Shown here: positions 43,588-53,276 of the stretch, piece by piece
How positions within the stretch are numbered: the stretch's first letter is position 1
How the letters are laid out: each line of letters starts with the position of its first letter
Source: Actinophytocola sp035634895
GTDB taxonomy: Bacteria > Actinomycetota > Actinomycetes > Mycobacteriales > Pseudonocardiaceae
Direction of reading: 5' to 3'
Assembly: GCF_035634895.1 (NCBI RefSeq)
Contig: NZ_DASQCC010000234.1
Location: 5,853 to 69,852, forward strand
Length of the DNA stretch: 64,000 nucleotides
Notes under the pieces: model-generated
Told to the model about the DNA's origin: nothing
What the model saw: only the letters and a program-made list of their open reading frames with translations
The model's database searches: none
Position numbers and translations under genes: made by a program

Positions 43588-43946
43588 CCGCAGAAAGCTA
43601 AGTGCTGTGCTCGGGGATCGTCCGTCCAGCTCACGGAGAAGCATACCGCACCCAGTTTTCGGGTTCAGCGACTTCCCCACCAACACCGACATAGACACCG
43701 TTTGGTCAAGCAGAGTTTCGCTGGTCAAGCCGCACTTCTTGCGTCGAGGGTACCTCAGCATGGGCGCGAGGGCTGGTACTAGGGAGGTCTCGTCAGACAC
43801 CTGTTTCTCAATGCAGGGTCCGACGATGCCACCGTGTCAGGCACACGAACGCTGTGCCAAATCAAGACCTCCGGAGACCGGAATACCAACGCGGCCAGCC
43901 CGATACTCTGCGGTGGCGCAGGCAGCAGGCGAAGCCGTCGCGCCAG
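43588..43946. other. Spacer right of att copy 1
   Basis: About 360 bases with no supported gene. Short frames on both strands have no homology signals. It may include the original 3' end of the decayed NTPase gene. Confidence 0.4.
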
Positions 43947-45245
43947 TCAAACAGCAGGCGTTGCGCCGTCAACACCTTGAAATGTGCGGAACTTGGCCGG
44001 GAGATCGTCGAAGAGCTGGCTCGCGGCCTGGTACCGCTCATATTCAGCACGCAGGTTCGGACACCATGTCTCGCCGAGCACCAGTGCGAGAGGCAGGACA
44101 TACGAGCGGACAGCGGGATCGTCGAGTCCGACGTCCTTCATGCCGTTGAGGAGCGACTCGGTCAGCTGCCAGCGCTGGCCAACGCTCTGGACGACGTGGC
44201 GAGCCAGGAGGTTGAGGTCCTGACGGGCGGCGTCCGGGGCCAATGCCAGCTGGTCGACCAGCCTCGTGTGCCCGATGAGCGTGTGCAGCAACGTTCCCTC
44301 GCGGTCCTACAGGCGAGCGGTGCCGTCCCGCGACCCGGTCACCAACCGTCCATCCGCCTCGAACGCGAGAACCTCCACCGCAGCGCGTCGTGCCCAGTGA
44401 GCGAGGACGAACCGGCACGCGAGCCGTCCTGCGATGCCCACCCAGTGAGCGTGCTGACCAGGCGATCCCGGTCGGCACCGCCAGCGTTCTCGTCGAGGCC
44501 GTCCACCAGCAGCAACCATCGGCAGCCCGCGACCCGTTCCTGGACGGTCCGCGTGGTCGGTGGGGAAACCACCAGCCGGTTGTACTCGGCGGCCGGGCTC
44601 TTCGCGAGCGCCTCCGGGAACGGCAGGTCCAGCCGTGTCGCCAGCTCGCGTGCCGGCAACCGCAGCGGGACGACCGGTTAGGCCAGCGAGGCCGTCTCGG
44701 GATCTGCTTCCCCGCAGAGCCACTACTGGCCACCATCGCGGCCAACCGCAACGACAGGGTTGACTTGCCCTGGCCGGGACCACCGGGGACGAGCAACAGT
44801 CGTTCTCGTCCAACGCCTTCCGGACCGTCCGCGCCGGCGGACGGACAGCCACGCGCATGACCGGGCGGCTCGGTGCATCGACCAACTGGCCCCTGCTGTC
44901 AAGGATCGACGCCGGACGTTGATGCTCCGACAGTGGCTCGTCCACGCCGCTGCCGAGGTCCTGGCGCACGTACACGATGTCCAGCGACGGCCGGCGGGCG
45001 CCGGGAAGCCGGTAGGGCAGGTCCTTCGCCGCTTCGACTTGCGCCTGCAGGAGAAACCGTACCTCGTCCGGGAGGGCAGGTACGTCGGCCCAGCCGGACG
45101 GCGGTGGCGTGGCCGGAGCGGCAGTGTCATCCTTGCTCGTGCCGACGTGCACGTGTATGCCGCCGTAAACGGTGTGCCTGGACAACGGCGCCGCGCACCG
45201 CGCCGGTGAGACGATTCGTGGCATCCTGATATGCCCGCCAAGGGT
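43947..45245 (-). pseudogene. NACHT/STAND-like NTPase with several frameshifts
   Basis: Pieces in different minus frames line up in order. NRLTGAVRGAVVQA (about 45215) comes first, then HTVYGGIHVHV and a linker (PDEVRFLLQAQVEAAKDLPY). Walker A GGPGQGKSTLSL follows (about 44775), then the helical part PARELATRLDLPFPEALAKS. Walker B RWLLLVDGLDE (about 44490), WD-like LVTGSRDGTARL and TLIGHT, and a C-terminal helical domain ending at 43947 complete it. At least four frame changes break the gene. Intact relatives in actinomycetes are NTP-driven switch proteins of conflict or signalling systems. It is divergent from a cyclase-like pseudogene that carries the same VVQ-type motif. Confidence 0.65.
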
Positions 45246-45369
45246 ACCCGCTTCGCCGGGAGACGAGGCACAGGACAAAAAGTGGACAGAATGCCGCCAG
45301 GGATACCGCAGGCTAGTGTTTTTGTTCCACAGTGGGAATGTCGTTTCGCTCGCTGATTCCGGGAGTTGT

Positions 45370-46198
45370 ATGTCCGACGTTGATGATTCCGTCGGCGGCG
45401 CCCGGCAGCGCGAGCCGATCGCATTGCCGCCGTATCGGGCAGTGCTTGTGGTTGACGCGAAAGAGTTCGGCCGCAACACCGACACCAACCAGGCGTTCCT
45501 CGCCGACATGATCCCAGACGTCCTGTCGCTCGCGTTCGAACAGGCCGGACTCGGCGAGGTCTGGCAGAACGCATTATTCCCGCACAACAGCGGCGACGGT
45601 CTCGGCATCGGGTTCGACACCCGCCACCTCCCCGCCGTAATCAGCAAGTTGTTCGACACACTGCAGGACGTACTGGCCCAACGGGACCGCCGCCTGCGAG
45701 AGCGGAGCCGCGACGTGCGCCTGCGCATGCGGGCCAGCCTCCACGTCGGTTCCAGTCCGAGAGCAGGGGACCGACGGGCACTCGGCGGTCATCGGCACCA
45801 CGGTGGTCAACACGCATCGCCTGCTCGACGCCCAAGCCGTGCGCGACCTGCTCACCCAGTCGGACCCGGAACACACCTTCCTCGCAGTCGTCCTGTCCCA
45901 GCGGGTGTTCGACGACGTCGTGGCGAGCGAGCACGCGACGCTGCCGCCGTCGCGCCTGGCGCCGACGACGGTGCACGTCAAGGAGTTCACCGGCGTGGTC
46001 TACCTATACGTCCCCAACCTCAGCGGCGACCTACTGGCACATGGCGTCGACGAGCAGCGCGCCACACCCGAGTTTGCCGACGACGCCAACGAACCCCGGC
46101 CAACCCACATCAGCAACGTGATCCGCGGCGGCACGCACTCCGGAACCACCATCCAGGTCGGCCAACTCCGCGACGGCATCCACCGCGCGATAAACTGA
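45370..46198 (+). pseudogene. Cyclase-fold-like protein, frameshifted
   Basis: ATG 45370 follows GGGAG. The first frame encodes PPYRAVLVVDAKEFGRN, FPHNSGDGLGIGF and DVRLRMRASLHVG, a pattern like the core of nucleotidyl-cyclase-type domains (VVDxxxF...GDG). Around 45750-45775 the frame shifts, and the continuation TDGHSAVIGTTVVNTHRLLD, AVRDLL and FLAVVLSQRVFDDVV lies in the next frame to 46198. The C-terminus ends NVIRGGTHSGTTIQVGQLRD, a glycine/VQ motif like that at the N-terminus of the divergent NTPase. The catalytic metal residues are only partly recognisable, so cyclase activity of the ancestor is a guess. Confidence 0.6.
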
Positions 46199-46346
46199 CC
46201 GACGCGCCACTCCGCCACGGTGGGACGGTTCCGGGTGGGCAACTACTCGGCGATGTACAAATAACGGCCAGCCGTCATCCCATGGCTTGGTCCGCCATCA
46301 CGGGGGAGGCGATCGTCCAGGGAATTCACCACAACAGCGTTGCCTA

Positions 46347-48179
46347 AGCTTGACTCTGTCGGTGATCTTGGTTTCAGGGTTCGGCACGTGATCAATAGCA
46401 TGATCGACCTCGTTCGAAGGTCGATGTAGCTGCCGAGGTGCCCGTTGTCCGTTCGTGTCCGTTCCGGTGAGCAGGTTCCGTCTCTGACCGCGCAGGTTGC
46501 GCGGGCGAGTAATCCGGGCGGTACGACTGCGATGTGGGTGAAGGATCGGCTGAACGGGCTGTGGCGTGACGAGGACTTCCTCGACTGGTACCCGCGTGAT
46601 GGGCGTCCTGGTCTCTCACCAGCTCAGTTGGCCACGGTCTGCGTGTTGCAGTTCCTGCTTGATCTGTCGGACCGTCAGGCGGCTGAGGCGGTGCGCTGTC
46701 GCATCGATTTCAAGTACGCCCTGGCCATGGAGTTGGATGATTCCGCCTTCCATCACAGTGTGCTGGCTGACTTCCGTGACCGTCTCGCCCAGGGTGATCG
46801 CGCTGACCGCCTGCTCGACCTCGCGCTGGCCCGACTCAAGGACGCTGGGCTGGTACGTGAACGCGGCACGCAACGCACCGATTCCACCCATGTTCTGGCC
46901 GCGGTGCGCGACCTGACCCGGCTGGAGCTGATCACCGAGGCGATACGAGCCGCGTTGGAGGAGGTCGCGGGCGCCGCTCCGCAGTTGCTGGTCGGTCTGG
47001 TGGATGAAGAGTGGGGACGTCGTTACGGTCGGCCGGTCCGGCTGGGCAAGAATCCCACCAAGCCCAAGACCAGGATCAACACTTGCTGGCGATAACGCCT
47101 TACGGCTACTGGATCATCTCCACACTCATGGGAGGGGCCATGCGTTCGGGCCTCGGGTTCAGACGCTGCGGCAGATCGTCGTGCAGAACTACTACCGTGA
47201 CGCGGCGGGCCGTCTGCGCTGGCGCACCGACGACGAGGGCGGGCTGCCGCCCTCGTCCCGGGCGATCGTCTCTCCCTATGACTCCACCGCCCGCTACGCA
47301 CGACGGGGACAGACCACCCGCTGGACAGGATTCCTGGCCCATCTCACCGAAACCTGCTCAACTGAGGGCGCCAACGTGATCACAGATGTGGCCACCACCG
47401 CGGTCACGACCAGCGATGCCCAAGCTCTGCCCGGCATTCACACCCGTCTGAAGCGCCGTGGTCTGCTGCCCGCCGAGCATCTCGTCGACGGTGGTTACAC
47501 CTCCCTGGTCCACCTGGAACACGCTGCCCGGGAACATCAGGTCACCGTCACCGGGCCGCTGCCGGGCAACCCCACTCGCCAGCACCGCCGCAACGAAGGC
47601 TTCGACCGAGACGACTTCCGCATCGACTTCGATCGCCAGCAAGTGACCTGTCCCCAAGGGCAGGTCAGCAAAGGCTGGCATGGCCCCTACCCAACCTCCT
47701 CACCCACCGCCGCCCCGCTGATCGTGGCGCGGTTCACCAAGGGCCAGTGTCAACCCTGTCCGGTCCGCAGCCAGTGCACCACTTCCCGTGACGGCGCCCG
47801 GAACGTGGGCTTTCCCCCGCGAGAACTCCGCGAACTGCAACTCCGCGTCCGCGCCGAGCAGCACTCGCCCGACTGGCATGCCCGGTATGCGGTCCGTTCC
47901 GGAGTGGAAGGCACCGTCAACGAGTTCGCTCACGGACACGGCATGCGTCGCTGCCGCTACCGAGGACAGCCCAAGGCCCACCTGCAACATGTGTTCACGG
48001 CGATCGCCGTGAACATCGAACGCCTCAGCGGCCTACCACCGTCCGGCGAGGCCATCCCATCCCGGCTGCCGACCGCCTTCCAGGATTTCCTGGACCAGCA
48101 CGAGATCCCTCGACTCAAGTCCTGGCGGGCCGTCAGCAGCTGACCTCGACACAAGCAAGATCACCGACAGAGTCAAGCT
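46347..48179 (+). mobile_element. IS1182-family insertion sequence
   Basis: The ends are 24-bp perfect inverted repeats beginning AGCTTGACTCTGTCGGTGAT (left 46347; right end 48179). The 1833-bp element holds one transposase gene broken by a frameshift. No certain target duplication is visible beyond a possible TA. It inserted between the cyclase-like remnant and the ricin gene without hitting a recognisable gene. Confidence 0.88.
46445..48143 (+). pseudogene. IS1182-type DDE transposase, frameshifted
   Basis: The first frame (to 47095) contains the N-terminal DUF772-like region (PRDGRPGLSPAQLATVCVLQ), the catalytic-strand segment TQRTDSTHVLAAVRDLTRLE and GLVDEEWGRRYGRP. Near 47075-47090 one base is missing, so the continuation (GDNALRLLDHLH, HLVDGGYTS, CPVRSQCTTS, RSGVEGTVNE and a C-terminal HVFTAIAVNIERL) is in another frame ending at 48143. 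Both halves are otherwise well preserved. No strong slippery heptamer is seen at the junction, so a recent inactivating deletion is more likely than programmed frameshifting. Confidence 0.85.
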
Positions 48180-48477
48180 AGCGGGGCGACGGCGATGACC
48201 GACCGGTCGAACAGGCGGGGTCGATCAGATCTCGGTGGCAAGTCCCCGGTGCGGAACACTGTCGCAATCATGCTCGGGCCGCCCCAGCGGCTCACGGCGG
48301 AAGTCCCCGACTTCGCCGGCCGGAACCATGCTGCGCCGAGCCTCGACAACCGCGACAGAGGCGAGGGACCGCGGCGTCGACCAGGCCAGGGGCGCCGACG
48401 CCCGCCCGGGCGCTACGTCACCTCGCCGCGACTGGCCTGGAGTGTGCGCAGGTTCGTCGCGGCGAGGGAGAGGTGTG

Positions 48478-49110
48478 TCAACTCCAGTTGTACTCGAACC
48501 AGAGTTGGTTCGGGTTGCCGAAGCAGTCCCACTCGATGATCGCGGCGTTGTCCTGGGTGGCCCAGCCGCCGACCTCCATGCAGAACTGGGTAGCGGCGTT
48601 GGTGTACAGCTGCAGGTTGGCGACGGTTCTGATCCACTGCTGGTTGGCGAGGCCGGTGTAGCACGGCATCTGGATGACGGCCGAGCCGCGGGTGAAGCTC
48701 CACAGGTCGAGGCACTTGCCGGTGGCGCCGTTGCCGATCAGCAGGTACGCGACAGAGCCGTCGCCGCCGGCCTGCCAGACGTACCAGGCCTGGGAGGCCC
48801 AACCCTTCAGACACTGGTACTGAACGGCTGCGGCGAGGTCGTCGTAGCCGGTCATGTCCAGGCATTTCCCGCTGTGCCCGTTCCGGTAGGTGTACGGCCC
48901 GGCCCAGGACCCCGCCAGCCGCTTGCCGTTCGCGTCCACCGGGATCGGTGGCGGTTGGGGCGTGGCGTTGGTGGCTGACCCGGTCAGGGGGTGGCCCAGG
49001 TCCGCGGCCGCCACCTGAACCAGTGCGCCGAGCCCGAGGAGGGGCATGAGTGTGGCCAGGGCGACGGCGGCCCAGGTTCTCCGTCTGCCAGGACCTTTTC
49101 TGGTGAACAT
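48478..49110 (-). CDS. Secreted ricin-B lectin-like protein
   Basis: The protein is 210 aa from ATG 49110 with GGGAG seven bases upstream. Residues 1-36 are a signal peptide ending VAAA. After a Pro-rich linker, residues 75-210 are one ricin-type beta-trefoil with the repeating SGKCLDMTG / TGKCLDLW pattern, QAW, QQW and NQLW motifs and paired Cys. There is no catalytic domain, so it is a free carbohydrate-binding protein. It is divergent from the secreted transglycosylase/esterase gene at 49382, and the two may be co-regulated. Confidence 0.85.
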   Translation of the reverse strand: MFTRKGPGRRRTWAAVALATLMPLLGLGALVQVAAADLGHPLTGSATNATPQPPPIPVDANGKRLAGSWAGPYTYRNGHSGKCLDMTGYDDLAAAVQYQCLKGWASQAWYVWQAGGDGSVAYLLIGNGATGKCLDLWSFTRGSAVIQMPCYTGLANQQWIRTVANLQLYTNAATQFCMEVGGWATQDNAAIIEWDCFGNPNQLWFEYNWS

Positions 49111-49381
49111 CGGTACTCCCTCTCTTCTGTCGGTTGGGGCCGGCTGTCGAGGCGCCCGTCGGGTTGACGAGTACGAGCGGTGGCGAGAGCCGGCCCACCG
49201 CGCCTGAAGCTAATGACCGGGCGTTGTCCAGGTGGGCGGGAGCGACACTGAACGACATCGCCCGAACAACCGGTGTTCGGCGGTTGTCGTTCGGTGCCTC
49301 GAGCCGGTCGCTGAACATCGTTCGCGCGATATACCGACTTCGGTCGCCTGTCCTGGCGCCCCAGGCAGAGGAGGGGAAGGT

Positions 49382-52300
49382 ATGCACGTGGGTTCTCGGC
49401 ATCGGCACAGATGCCGCGGGAGGTTCGCGGTCCCGCTCGTCGCGACGGTGCTCGCGTTGACCGCCGTGGTCCGGCCCGCCGTCGCGGAGCCGGACGCGGT
49501 CCCGGCACCGCCGTCCAGCGAAGCCGCGCCGGCGGGCGTTCCCGCGGGGGAACGGGCGCGAGTCCTCGGTCCCGACTGGCAGCAGTCCAGTGACCGGGTG
49601 GTGGTGGAGGACGGCGATGCCACCGGACTGCACCTTCTCGTCGCTGACGCGAAGGACGGCTACCAGTGGCGGACCGCGGCCACGCTCACCGAACAGGGCG
49701 TCGACACCGACCAGTGGATCGGGCAGCACTGCCTCAGCTCTTCCGGCCGATACGCGGTCGTCGTCTACGCCCCGCGCCAAGCCGTCAACCACGAGGACAT
49801 GTTCCGCGGCGGTGGGCTGGCCGCGATCGTGGACCTGGATCGCGGTTCGGTCCGCAAGCTCCCGTTCCCGGTCTCCCTCGCCTACTACAACCCGGGCTGC
49901 GGTGCCCACGAGGACGCCGCGTTCACCCGGAACTTCTTCGCCGGCGAGAAGTACGTCTCGCAGTTGCGCACGGTCGACCTCGCCACCGGCGAGGTCACCA
50001 GGACGATCGAGGCCCCCGGACAGCTGACGTCCGCGGTCCCGTACCGGGGTGGCATGGCCGTCGCCACTTCGGCAGGCCCGGCGACCGTCGACGACCAGGG
50101 GCGGACGAAACTGCTCGCGCCGACGAACGGCAGTCCCTTCCGGCTGACCGTGGACACCGGCGACGGCCTCGGCTACGAGACCCGGACCGACCACACCGAG
50201 GTGCACCGCTTCGACGGGACCCGCGACGCGACGCTCGCGAGCGTGCCGCTGGACTCGGTGCAGCTGCACCAGGTCGGCGGACAGGTGTTCCTGCAGGGCA
50301 AGGCGAGGATCACCGCGCCGCACGCGTGGCGGCAGGTCGACGTCTCCCCGGAGGCCGAGTTGTCCACGACGGGCGCCCTGGCGGTCACGTCGGTGGACAA
50401 CCACCGGCAGGGGGCCGGCGCCGGCAATGACGAGGCCCGGCAGATCTCCATCCAGGCGGACGCACTCGCCACGCGGGTGCCGGCGGCGTTCACCGTGACC
50501 CCCCAGGCCGTGGACGCCGCGGCGGGCTCGGCGCCTTCGCCCGCACTCGGCGGATCGGGTGCGGAGTCCCCGCACCGGAGCGCGGCCGACCCGGCCACCG
50601 ACACGACGGACCCGAACCGGGGTTGCGCGGTGGCGCGCAACGACCCGAAGATCGAAGCGCTGCAGCCGACACCCGCGATGGGTGAGTGGGCGGCGGACCT
50701 GGCGGTGAAGAACGCGCTCACCGTGCAGCGGCCCGCCCACTGGAACGGCTCCGACCTGCCGGCCTACACGCCGCAGGGCATGTTCCCGTCGCACCCGCTG
50801 ACCGGCGGGGGTCAGGTGCCGGTGCAGATCCTGCTCGGTGTCATGGCGCAGGAGTCGAACATGTGGCAGGCGAGTCCCCACGCCACGGACGGGGAGAGCG
50901 GCAACTTCGAGATCGGCGGCTTCTACGGCAAGAACGTGGGCCTGGACACGGTGAACTTCAACAACGTCGACTGCGGCTACGGCGCCACGCAGGTGACCAC
51001 CGGCATGTCGGTGCGGGAGGGCAACACCGTCTACACACCGACCCAGCAGCTGGCCATCGCCGTGGACTACGCCGCCAACATCGCGGCCGGTCTCCAAATC
51101 CTGCAGGACAAGTGGAACCAGCTGCGCGGCCTCGGGCTGATGGTCAACGACGGCAACCCGGCCTACCTGGAGAACTGGTGGTACGCGCTGTGGGCGTACA
51201 ACACGGGCTGGCACAACCAGGGCGCGGACGCCTCCGGCCAGTACGGGCTCGGTTGGACCAACAACATGGCCAACGAGGACCTGCTGCTGGACCGGCACGG
51301 CTACCTCGACGCCACCTATGACGACGCGCGGCATCCCAACCACTGGTCCTACCCCGAGCGGGTGATCGGCTGGGCCCGGCACGCGTTGCTGCGGCTGAAC
51401 TGGAAGACCGGCGAGTACGGCGCCGCCTACCGGACCGGGATCTGGGGCGCCAACGTGACAACCCCCTCCCGGCCACGGTTCGGCGAGTTCTGCACCGCGG
51501 CCGTGCAGTGCGACATGGCGCAGATCCACAAGCCCGGCGAGTATCCGGACGACCCCGGCAGCCACTGCCTGCGCGACGACCTCAAGTGCTGGTGGCATTC
51601 CTCGGTCGTGTGGACCACCTGTGCGGCCAACTGCGGGACGGAGAACCTCGCGTACCAGCCCGGCGCGCCGGAGCCGTCGCCGGCGAGCAGGAGGCTGTAC
51701 AACCCGGACTGCTCGACGAACGGCCTGCCCGGCAACGCGTTGATCGTGGACGACGTGCCCGCCGGGGTGCAGACGCAGACCGGCTGTGGGAAGACGTGGG
51801 TCAACCACGGCACGCTCGGCTTCCGGTTCAGCGCGGACCCGAACGGCAAGTACGTGTCGAAGATCGACTTCCACCAGCTCGACACCGGGTTCGGCGGCCA
51901 CATGTGGTTCGCGCACACGTGGGGGCCGGACGTCGTGGACGTCAGGCACCGGATCGAGGGCACCTGGACGCTGGACCAGCAGCTGGGCGGTTGGGCCCGG
52001 GTGCTGGTCTACATCCCCGACCACGGCGCGATGACACCGCAGGCGGTGTACCGGGTCGGCGGCACGGACAGCACCAGTCCGAACCGCACGATCGTGGAAG
52101 GCAACTACCTCGACGACAACCGGCGGCCCGCACCGGGGCACTGGGAGTCGTTGGGGGCGTTCAACTTCACCGGCACGCCGACGGTGACCCTGGCCAACAC
52201 CACCACGGGCGTGCTCAACGCCGGTTGGGCGGACAGCGACGGGGAGCGGGCCGTGCCGTGGGACGCGGTCGCGTTCGTGCCGCTGGGCCGCAAGCCGGCC

Positions 52301-53221
52301 GACCAGGTCGTCGCGCTCGGGGACTCCTACGCCTCCGGGGAGGGCGCGAGCAACGACCCGGTGGACGGGGCGTGGGACTTCTACCGCTCGTCGGACCACG
52401 ACGGCACCGACTCCCACGGCGACGACCGGCGCTTCCGGGACGCCTGCCACCGCTCGCCGAACTCGTGGTCGCGGCAGATGCGGCTGCCGAACACCACGAC
52501 GGCCGTGGGTACCCGGGCCGACACCCTGGACCCAACGCTGACCTACCACATGTCGGCGTGCAGCGGCGCGACCACGCCGAACCTGAAGGTCACCACGTTC
52601 GGCCAGTACCAGGAGGGGTCGCAGGTGGACCAGGGCTTCCTGGACCAGCACACGACGCTGGTGACGCTGTCGATCGGTGGCAACGACGCCAGGTTCACCG
52701 ACATCATGACCCGGTGCACGCTCGGCACCATCGACCTGTGCCAGAACACCACCCTCGACGGGGACACCAAGCCGCTCGCGCAGGCCGAACCCGAGCGCAT
52801 CAACGGCCCGGTGCTCGCCGGCATCGAGAAGGTCCTGGCAGGGATCCACCGGCTCGCGCCGAACGCCCGGATCCTGCTCATGGGGTATCCGAAGCTCATG
52901 GAGAACGCCGGGGGTTGCATCCCCGGCATCGGCACCGGGGAATACCCGTGGCTCGTGCAGATGGGTGACCTGCTGGACCAGACCATCGCCAAGGCCGCGC
53001 TCTGGGCGGACACCCAGGGCTACGGGGTCACCTACGCCGATCCGCGTGCCGCGTTCAACGGGCGAGGCGCCTGCGCGGACGACGCACTGATCCACGGCGT
53101 CGTGCTGCCGCTGCCGGCCAACCTCACCAGGGGGGAGGACGGCCTCAGCCAGCAGAGCCTGCACCCCAACACCGCGGGCGCCTCGGTGTATGCGGGGGTG
53201 GCCACCGAAGCGCTGCGCTGA
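49382..53221 (+). CDS. Secreted lytic transglycosylase-like / golvesin-like / SGNH esterase fusion
   Basis: The protein is 1279 aa from ATG 49382, behind GAGGAGGGGAAGG. Residues 1-34 are a signal peptide ending AVA. Residues about 50-380 look like a beta-propeller. Residues about 430-690 contain an SLT-like domain (ILLGVMAQESNMWQAS with Glu in AQESN, and GYGATQVTTGM). Residues about 820-975 are a golvesin-C-type beta-sandwich (WESLGAFNFTGTPTVTLANT). The C-terminal 300 residues are an SGNH hydrolase with GDSYASGEGA (Ser), GGNDARF and a late Asp/His block (SLHPNTAG). It would act outside the cell on wall glycan or acylated polymers. A secreted ricin protein is divergent and an HTH-nSTAND gene follows by 55 bp. 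Confidence 0.85.
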   Translation: MHVGSRHRHRCRGRFAVPLVATVLALTAVVRPAVAEPDAVPAPPSSEAAPAGVPAGERARVLGPDWQQSSDRVVVEDGDATGLHLLVADAKDGYQWRTAATLTEQGVDTDQWIGQHCLSSSGRYAVVVYAPRQAVNHEDMFRGGGLAAIVDLDRGSVRKLPFPVSLAYYNPGCGAHEDAAFTRNFFAGEKYVSQLRTVDLATGEVTRTIEAPGQLTSAVPYRGGMAVATSAGPATVDDQGRTKLLAPTNGSPFRLTVDTGDGLGYETRTDHTEVHRFDGTRDATLASVPLDSVQLHQVGGQVFLQGKARITAPHAWRQVDVSPEAELSTTGALAVTSVDNHRQGAGAGNDEARQISIQADALATRVPAAFTVTPQAVDAAAGSAPSPALGGSGAESPHRSAADPATDTTDPNRGCAVARNDPKIEALQPTPAMGEWAADLAVKNALTVQRPAHWNGSDLPAYTPQGMFPSHPLTGGGQVPVQILLGVMAQESNMWQASPHATDGESGNFEIGGFYGKNVGLDTVNFNNVDCGYGATQVTTGMSVREGNTVYTPTQQLAIAVDYAANIAAGLQILQDKWNQLRGLGLMVNDGNPAYLENWWYALWAYNTGWHNQGADASGQYGLGWTNNMANEDLLLDRHGYLDATYDDARHPNHWSYPERVIGWARHALLRLNWKTGEYGAAYRTGIWGANVTTPSRPRFGEFCTAAVQCDMAQIHKPGEYPDDPGSHCLRDDLKCWWHSSVVWTTCAANCGTENLAYQPGAPEPSPASRRLYNPDCSTNGLPGNALIVDDVPAGVQTQTGCGKTWVNHGTLGFRFSADPNGKYVSKIDFHQLDTGFGGHMWFAHTWGPDVVDVRHRIEGTWTLDQQLGGWARVLVYIPDHGAMTPQAVYRVGGTDSTSPNRTIVEGNYLDDNRRPAPGHWESLGAFNFTGTPTVTLANTTTGVLNAGWADSDGERAVPWDAVAFVPLGRKPADQVVALGDSYASGEGASNDPVDGAWDFYRSSDHDGTDSHGDDRRFRDACHRSPNSWSRQMRLPNTTTAVGTRADTLDPTLTYHMSACSGATTPNLKVTTFGQYQEGSQVDQGFLDQHTTLVTLSIGGNDARFTDIMTRCTLGTIDLCQNTTLDGDTKPLAQAEPERINGPVLAGIEKVLAGIHRLAPNARILLMGYPKLMENAGGCIPGIGTGEYPWLVQMGDLLDQTIAKAALWADTQGYGVTYADPRAAFNGRGACADDALIHGVVLPLPANLTRGEDGLSQQSLHPNTAGASVYAGVATEALR

Positions 53222-53276
53222 CATCGCAGGTGGACAGAGCTCGCGGGAGACTGGAGAATGCCGTCGGGGGTGGGGG

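Noticed and set aside
43543..43620. Functional tRNA-Pro gene
   Set aside because: Only the 3' half from the anticodon loop is present; no D-arm or 5' acceptor strand can be folded upstream.
48413..53224. Minus-strand 1603-codon frame
   Set aside because: It is antisense to the secreted multidomain gene and overlaps the ricin gene in another frame; composition is Val/Arg/Gly-rich without domains.
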